Shown here in pieces: positions 6,596 through 10,020 of a stretch of DNA of 10,020 bases. The stretch spans positions 1 through 10,020 of the forward strand of contig JALUYN010000484.1 of NCBI GenBank assembly GCA_027012915.1. Reading direction: 5' to 3'. The stretch's first letter is position 1; each line of letters opens with the position of its first letter. Made by a program: the position numbers and the translations under genes. The notes under the pieces were generated by a model. That model was not told the DNA's origin, did no database searches, and saw nothing but the letters and a program-made list of their open reading frames with translations. Origin of the DNA: Cellvibrionaceae bacterium (GTDB lineage Bacteria > Pseudomonadota > Gammaproteobacteria > Pseudomonadales > Cellvibrionaceae).

Positions 6596-7516
6596 TCATT
6601 TATACAGAGAAGGCTGGCCTGTCGGGCGCGTTTTAAAGCGTCGGTGCACCCACATATATTGTTCCGGTTGCTCCAGTATTCGCTCTTCGATAAAACGATT
6701 GATCGCCGAGGCATTGTCGCGCTCGTCCCCGTTTGGAAAATCTTCCAGAGGTGGGTAGATGGTGACTTGATAGTGGCCATTGTCCAATCGTGTTTGTACG
6801 AAAGGTACAACTTTGGCTTTTGCTATGGTGGCAAAGCGAGCGGTGGCGGTAACTGATGCGGCCTCAATACCAAAGAAAGGGGCAAACACGCTTTGTTTGC
6901 GTCCGTAGTCCTGGTCGGGGGCATACCACACCGCGCGGCCGCGCTTGAGTCGACGCAGCATACCGCGCACATCGTCGCGGGTTAGCACTTCACAGTTGGG
7001 GTTGTGGCGCTCGCGGCCGCGGCGCTGCACATAGTCGTACACCGGATTCTTGTGGGGACGATACATGCCGTCCACAATGGTGCTTAAGTTCAGGAAGGCG
7101 GCACCGATCTCCAGAGTTGAAAAGTGCATGGCCATCAACACTGTGCCCTGTTCATCCTCCCGTTGGAGATGCTCCAGCCCTTCGATGTTAAAGCGCTTGC
7201 GCAGTCTGTTCTGAGTCCAAAACCAGGCCATACCAGTTTCAAACAGCGCCATGGCCATACTCTGCATATTGGCGTTCAACAGGGTTTCACGCTCCGTCTC
7301 CGATAGATTGGGAAAGCACAGGGCGATATTGCGGCGGGCAATATGCTGCCGGGCTTTGGCAAAGCGCTTTAACAGTGCTGCGAGAACCCGTGCTAATCCG
7401 CGTTGTATACCGTAGGGCAGTTGTGCCAGTAACCACCAGAGGCCAATCAGCAGCCACATCGGCCAGTGTTTCGGGTGCAGCAGTTGCGGGGTGAAGCGGG
7501 GTTTTTCCAGTGCCAT
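6596..7516 (-). CDS. lpxL: Lipid A biosynthesis acyltransferase, LpxL/HtrB family
   Basis: LpxL-type enzymes add a secondary acyl chain (lauroyl in E. coli) from acyl-ACP to Kdo2-lipid IVA at the inner membrane. The 306-residue form starting at ATG 7516 matches the length of E. coli LpxL and aligns from its first residues (PRFTPQLLHPKHWPMWL). A single N-terminal membrane helix (about 20–36) follows, containing LLIGLWWLLAQLPY. The catalytic HX4E motif is H131–E136 in HFSTLE, followed by the conserved YRPHKNP (152–158), the DQDYG block (201–205) and the closing YMWVHRRFK (287–295). A TTG-started extension to 7567 would add 17 residues without homology and has no ribosome site; ATG 7516 also lacks a clear one. 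LpxP and LpxM are close relatives, so the exact acyl position is not settled by sequence. The gene follows a small secreted-protein gene and precedes a phospholipase gene. Confidence 0.9.
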   Translation of the reverse strand: MALEKPRFTPQLLHPKHWPMWLLIGLWWLLAQLPYGIQRGLARVLAALLKRFAKARQHIARRNIALCFPNLSETERETLLNANMQSMAMALFETGMAWFWTQNRLRKRFNIEGLEHLQREDEQGTVLMAMHFSTLEIGAAFLNLSTIVDGMYRPHKNPVYDYVQRRGRERHNPNCEVLTRDDVRGMLRRLKRGRAVWYAPDQDYGRKQSVFAPFFGIEAASVTATARFATIAKAKVVPFVQTRLDNGHYQVTIYPPLEDFPNGDERDNASAINRFIEERILEQPEQYMWVHRRFKTRPTGQPSLYK

Positions 7517-7625
7517 ATTGGGGGTGACCGTATAAACAGGTACGCCGAGCGTGCGGCTGGTTTTCAAAGGGCGTCAGTGTACCTAGGTCATATTGCGATC
7601 GGTAGACCCATTGGTCACCAAGAGT

Positions 7626-8150
7626 CTATTTTTTGAACAGGCCGCAAAGGGTGTGGTTCTGTATATCGACGCACAGCTTCTTGAATACCGACTTTGGTAC
7701 TTTGACACCGCTGAGGCACTGTTGCCGAAAGTGGTTCTGCTGGGCGACCAGTCTGTCTTTGCTCTGCTGCAATAGGCGCTGTTGCTGCGATTGTTGGGTT
7801 TGATAGTGCTGTTGTAGTTTCGTCAACGAGTCGCGAGCCAGACGCAGATCGTCCAAGGGAGTCTGAGGCAGTGGCACGCCAGCGCGCTCCTGGCCTTCCA
7901 GAGTATTCAGTTCTGCGGTTACAGAAGTTTGCAGTACGCCGAGGGCCTCGAGTGTCTCTTTATTCTTTTCTGCGGGTCGGGAATGATCGATCTGATGCTG
8001 CTCTTGGGCGCTTTTGATCTGGTCCAGCAACTGCGAGCAGGCCAGAAATTCATCGCTGTTCATATCACGGGCGTGGACTTGAGCTACGAAGGTGAAGAGG
8101 GCAAAGATCAGCGTGCTAAATACGATCACTTGAGGCTTGTTTCTAGTCAT
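7626..8150 (-). CDS. Hypothetical secreted coiled-coil protein with four cysteines
   Basis: I do not recognise this 174-residue protein. It starts with a clear Sec signal: basic TRNK (2–5), hydrophobic core (about 8–23) and a likely cut after AQVHA (residue 27). The mature part is Gln- and Leu-rich and probably forms two coiled-coil helices (about 35–90 and 100–143), separated by a Pro-rich turn near GVPLPQTPLD (91–100). Four cysteines remain after the signal (C38, C145, C160, C169), three of them in the last 30 residues, so two disulfides in the periplasm are possible. The ATG at 8150 has no strong ribosome site. It is transcribed away from the helical-repeat gene and lies 109 bp before the LpxL-like gene. 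A structural or lysozyme-inhibitor-like role would be guesswork. Confidence 0.7.
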   Translation of the reverse strand: MTRNKPQVIVFSTLIFALFTFVAQVHARDMNSDEFLACSQLLDQIKSAQEQHQIDHSRPAEKNKETLEALGVLQTSVTAELNTLEGQERAGVPLPQTPLDDLRLARDSLTKLQQHYQTQQSQQQRLLQQSKDRLVAQQNHFRQQCLSGVKVPKSVFKKLCVDIQNHTLCGLFKK

Positions 8151-8165
8151 AGAGTTTACTTGGTT

Positions 8166-8183
8166 GCGGCAATAGTTTGCCGC
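8166..8183 (-). repeat. Perfect 7-bp hairpin in the leader of the secreted coiled-coil gene
   Basis: GCGGCAA (8166–8172) and TTGCCGC (8177–8183) are exact inverted repeats with a 4-nt loop. On the reverse strand the hairpin ends 15 bases before the ATG at 8150, so it would sit next to the ribosome binding region if transcribed. It could act as an operator or influence translation. Confidence 0.45.
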
Positions 8184-8221
8184 TGGGGCGGCATTAGATT
8201 GCTGGTTGTAGGCATATGTTT

Positions 8222-8255
8222 GCCGTCGCTCCCCCTCAACGCGGGGAGTGACGGT
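8222..8255 (+). repeat. GC-rich 12-bp hairpin upstream of the helical-repeat gene
   Basis: CCGTCGCTCCCC (8223–8234) pairs with GGGGAGTGACGG (8243–8254), all positions matched with one G·U, around an 8-nt loop. A T-rich stretch (TCTTTATTTTG) begins five bases later on the forward strand. No forward gene lies upstream within 4.5 kb, so if it is a terminator it would stop antisense or attenuate the next gene's leader. It may alternatively be a protein-binding palindrome. Confidence 0.5.
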
Positions 8256-8319
8256 AGTGGTCTTTATTTTGCTATCAAAGCGCAGTGATATCCATTTACT
8301 GTGAGTTGAGCAATAAGGA

Positions 8320-9261
8320 ATGACCGCCGAAAAACGCCCTCAGTCGTCTCATAACCCCAATAGAAGCATCGACTCACAACCGCGTCCGAGTAACGCGGCC
8401 AACGAGGATGCGCCGAGCGCGGTTGATCAGACTGACGTCAGTGCTACGGCTACGGTTTCCAGCCGGCTTGAGCAGGACTTCGGTATTGAAGTCGAGGGGC
8501 TGTCACTGACCCATGATCAGGTGTGGCGATTGCACGCACTGTATCGGGAGCTGCACGATATCACCGGGACTGGCCACGGCGTACATCTGCCGGAGGCGCG
8601 CCACCGGGAGCTGGAAGTCATCGATAGGAAAATCGTTGCGCTGTTTGATGCCTGCGAAGGTCGTCCGCTAAACCCTCAACAATCCCGCGAATTGGAAGAG
8701 TTACACCAGCGCGCCAACGATATTCTGGGGGTCAAGCCGCTCACTGATTCACAGCAGTCCAGGGTTGAGCGGATTCACTCTGAAATCGATGGAATTTTCT
8801 CCGAAGACGTTAATCCCCAGGTCCTCGATGCCGATGTCTTGCGTTTGGAATCGCTGTTTGACGAGCTTGACGCTATTCGCCGGGAACTGCCCCTGGACAG
8901 TATGCTGGCGACTCAAATCAACAATGTGCGTCAACGCATAGAGCGAACGTTGGTTAGCGAGCCCTACTATATGCACACCTTGTGTGCCCAGTTTGATGAG
9001 CTGGATCGACTGCTGGGCAATCGTCCGCTCACGGATATACAACAGCGGCGCTTGTATCAAATCGATGAACGTATTTTTGAGGTGTTGGGGCAGGCTAATA
9101 CCTCGAGCTTGAATCACGCGCAACTGAAGCAGCTGTACCAGTGGCTCTATATCGCCGATACCCTGCTGGGCCGACCCCGATTTACGGTTTCGCAGAGCCG
9201 ACGCATCGAGGAGTTAAACGATGCGATTACTGAAATACTCGCCGTTCCAAGGGCCTATTGA
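8320..9261 (+). CDS. Unrecognised helical-repeat protein (about ten 20–29-residue units)
   Basis: I do not recognise a family for this 313-residue protein. It has no signal peptide or membrane segment, so it is probably cytoplasmic. Residues 1–50 are polar and low in structure (Ser, Asn, Pro, Ala). From about 61 to 309 the chain is built from roughly ten similar units, each starting with a short turn such as RPLT or KPLT followed by an amphipathic helix with a QxxRLxxL…EIxxILG-like pattern. Clear examples begin near residues 61, 89, 115, 139, 168, 190, 216, 235, 264 and 286. Units at 115–138, 139–162, 235–258 and 286–309 are most alike. Two cysteines only (C112, C222). The ATG is fixed by an in-frame TAA two codons upstream; AAGGA touches the start codon. 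The composition suggests a scaffold or protein-binding solenoid or long bundle; no enzyme motif is seen. Confidence 0.75.
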   Translation: MTAEKRPQSSHNPNRSIDSQPRPSNAANEDAPSAVDQTDVSATATVSSRLEQDFGIEVEGLSLTHDQVWRLHALYRELHDITGTGHGVHLPEARHRELEVIDRKIVALFDACEGRPLNPQQSRELEELHQRANDILGVKPLTDSQQSRVERIHSEIDGIFSEDVNPQVLDADVLRLESLFDELDAIRRELPLDSMLATQINNVRQRIERTLVSEPYYMHTLCAQFDELDRLLGNRPLTDIQQRRLYQIDERIFEVLGQANTSSLNHAQLKQLYQWLYIADTLLGRPRFTVSQSRRIEELNDAITEILAVPRAY

Positions 9262-9267
9262 CAGGCC

Positions 9268-9525
9268 TCAATGCTGATCTATCCAATCCAATGAATATCC
9301 AGAGGGATCGGAGCATGGAATATTGCGATTCACCAGCAGGTTGTCCGCGTGCAGTTCCACGCACTTGGCGCCGCTGTTGCGAATTTCCTCTACTACATCT
9401 TCGACAGGGCGATAGCGAATACCGCCTTTGAAAAAGTCGGGAATGGTGCAGAAGCTGCATCGCGTCGGCGTATTCCACTGCTTCATCAGGTAGAGCGCAG
9501 TCCAGCTTGCGCAGTTGCGCCTCAA
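9268..9525 (-). pseudogene. Remnant of a radical SAM protein
   Basis: The reverse-strand frame encodes a stretch that looks like the core of a radical SAM enzyme, the kind whose CxxxCxxC motif binds a 4Fe-4S cluster and cleaves S-adenosylmethionine. The recognisable part is 9325–9459: CSFCTIPDFFKGG, then RYRPVEDVVEEIRN and ELHADNLLVNR. The last two cysteines of the motif are there (C23 and C26 of this frame), but the position of the first is Thr, and 'TPTR' runs directly into CSFC where family members have about four more residues including Gly-Cys-Pro. Homology stops after DNLLVNR and the frame ends soon after. Intact members are several hundred residues, so this is a decayed fragment. Upstream DNA (about 9465–9540) reads sensibly in another frame (EAQLRKLDCALPDEAVEYADAM), perhaps because of a frameshift or a second remnant. 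Confidence 0.6.
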
Positions 9526-9563
9526 ACCAAGTGACGAGACAAAAATGCCTTGTTGTTGGGTGT

Positions 9564-10019
9564 TTATTGCAGTATCAGACCTTGTGTCAGCAGTTGTTCG
9601 CGCAATTGGTTGACCCGTTTACGGTTTACGCCCAAGTCCGAATAGCCCAGCCGCGAGGCGGAGTAAACGGCAATCTCGCCTTGCTCGGGCCGCAGCTGCA
9701 GCTGCAGATCATCCACATAGCCCATCAGCGCGCTGCGGCACTCGGCGTGCAGATAGTTGTTCTGGTCAGTGACCACGGTAGTGCGTGGCATGGCCTGTAC
9801 CGCGGCTATTACAGCCTGCCAAACATCTGTCGCTTCGGGGTTGATGGGAAACGCGGCCACGCGGTGTTCGTCGCTGGTGCTGTCACTGGAAACGCAATTG
9901 GGGGATGTGGGGCAGTCCACAAATTTTCCTGTTTCAGTGAGCAGCTGCTGAGGTGGGCTGCCTGCACATGCACTGAGCAGGGTGACGGATAGTAGTGAAA
10001 GCAATAGGGAGGTGCGCAA
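9564..10019 (-). CDS. DUF1499 family lipoprotein, start at or beyond the window edge
   Basis: The protein belongs to the DUF1499 family, whose function is unknown. Family hallmarks are CPTSPNCVSS (36–45), the paired region 'NNYLHAECRS…GYVDDLQLQL' (about 87–109) and the closing SASRLGYSDLGVNRKRV (120–136). The N-terminus is a lipoprotein signal: Arg2, a hydrophobic core and the lipobox LSAC with the lipid-modified cysteine at 18; Ala at +2 favours outer-membrane sorting by the usual Lol rule. The earliest visible start is TTG at 10019, one base from the window end, so a true start further upstream cannot be excluded, but an 18-residue signal is already complete. The gene ends 38 bp before the radical SAM remnant with no clear terminator between. 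Confidence 0.88.
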   Translation of the reverse strand: MRTSLLLSLLSVTLLSACAGSPPQQLLTETGKFVDCPTSPNCVSSDSTSDEHRVAAFPINPEATDVWQAVIAAVQAMPRTTVVTDQNNYLHAECRSALMGYVDDLQLQLRPEQGEIAVYSASRLGYSDLGVNRKRVNQLREQLLTQGLILQ

Positions 10020-10020
10020 G

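Larger units (their letters stand above)
8151..8319. promoter_or_regulatory. Divergent intergenic region between two hypothetical genes
   Basis: These 169 bases must hold the promoters for both divergent genes. I see two strong hairpins and a GTTTGCCG direct repeat (8175–8182 and 8218–8225), but no convincing -35/-10 pair. A weak reverse-strand candidate is TTGAGG (8239–8234) spaced 17 bp from TATGCC (8216–8211). The forward gene's only useful start, ATG 8320, follows an in-frame TAA two codons upstream and has AAGGA directly abutting it, which is unusually close for a ribosome site. Confidence 0.45.

Noticed and set aside
7929..8288. A 119-codon forward frame reaching into the divergent region
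   Set aside because: Most of it is antisense to the signal peptide and coiled coil of the reverse gene, and it crosses both hairpins.
9255..9275. Near-palindrome TTGACAGGCCTCAA at the end of the helical-repeat gene
   Set aside because: It has no loop and is not followed by Ts, so it is not supported as a terminator.
9507..9992. A 161-codon forward frame opposite the DUF1499 gene
   Set aside because: The reverse strand has a lipobox and DUF1499 motifs throughout; the forward frame lacks any recognised motif.

Overview
The window looks like chromosomal DNA of a free-living gammaproteobacterium. The main reasons are an argE–argA pair with a full-length two-domain ArgA, an LpxL-type lipid A acyltransferase whose start and catalytic motif match the E. 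coli enzyme, an RssA-like patatin and a DUF1499 lipoprotein. The argE–argA neighbourhood resembles Pseudomonas and marine Cellvibrionales-type genomes; this placement is inference and goes no finer than class with confidence. No tRNA, rRNA, CRISPR array, insertion sequence or phage gene was recognised. Most genes are ordinary housekeeping or cell-envelope genes.

Layout. Bases 1–315 hold no convincing gene but several inverted repeats and a T-tract, so they probably contain the terminator of an upstream unit and the promoter of the next. A forward block follows: a periplasmic family 3 solute-binding protein (316–1131), argE (1160–2305) and argA (2360–3670, TTG start). The block ends at a hairpin (3675–3704) shared with the convergent reverse genes. 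Reverse genes then run to 8150. Read in their direction they are: a small secreted coiled-coil protein (8150–7626), an LpxL-family acyltransferase (7516–6596), a patatin phospholipase (6375–5467), and a promoter-led group of a short GyrI-like protein, a lone ABC ATPase and a MaoC-like hot-dog protein (5373–3712). A 169-bp divergent region with two hairpins separates these from a forward gene for an unrecognised helical-repeat protein (8320–9261). After it come a decayed radical SAM remnant on the reverse strand and a reverse DUF1499 lipoprotein that reaches the window edge.

How the genes fit together. ArgA makes N-acetylglutamate and ArgE deacetylates N-acetylornithine, so these two cover the first and the deacetylation steps of the linear arginine pathway. 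LpxL and the patatin both act on lipids and may share a transcript, which suggests an envelope-lipid theme. The GyrI-like/ABC/MaoC group shares a likely transcript but has no obvious common pathway. The least explained parts are the ten-unit helical-repeat protein at 8320–9261, the two hairpins upstream of it and the radical SAM remnant. I did not find a convincing new multi-gene system.
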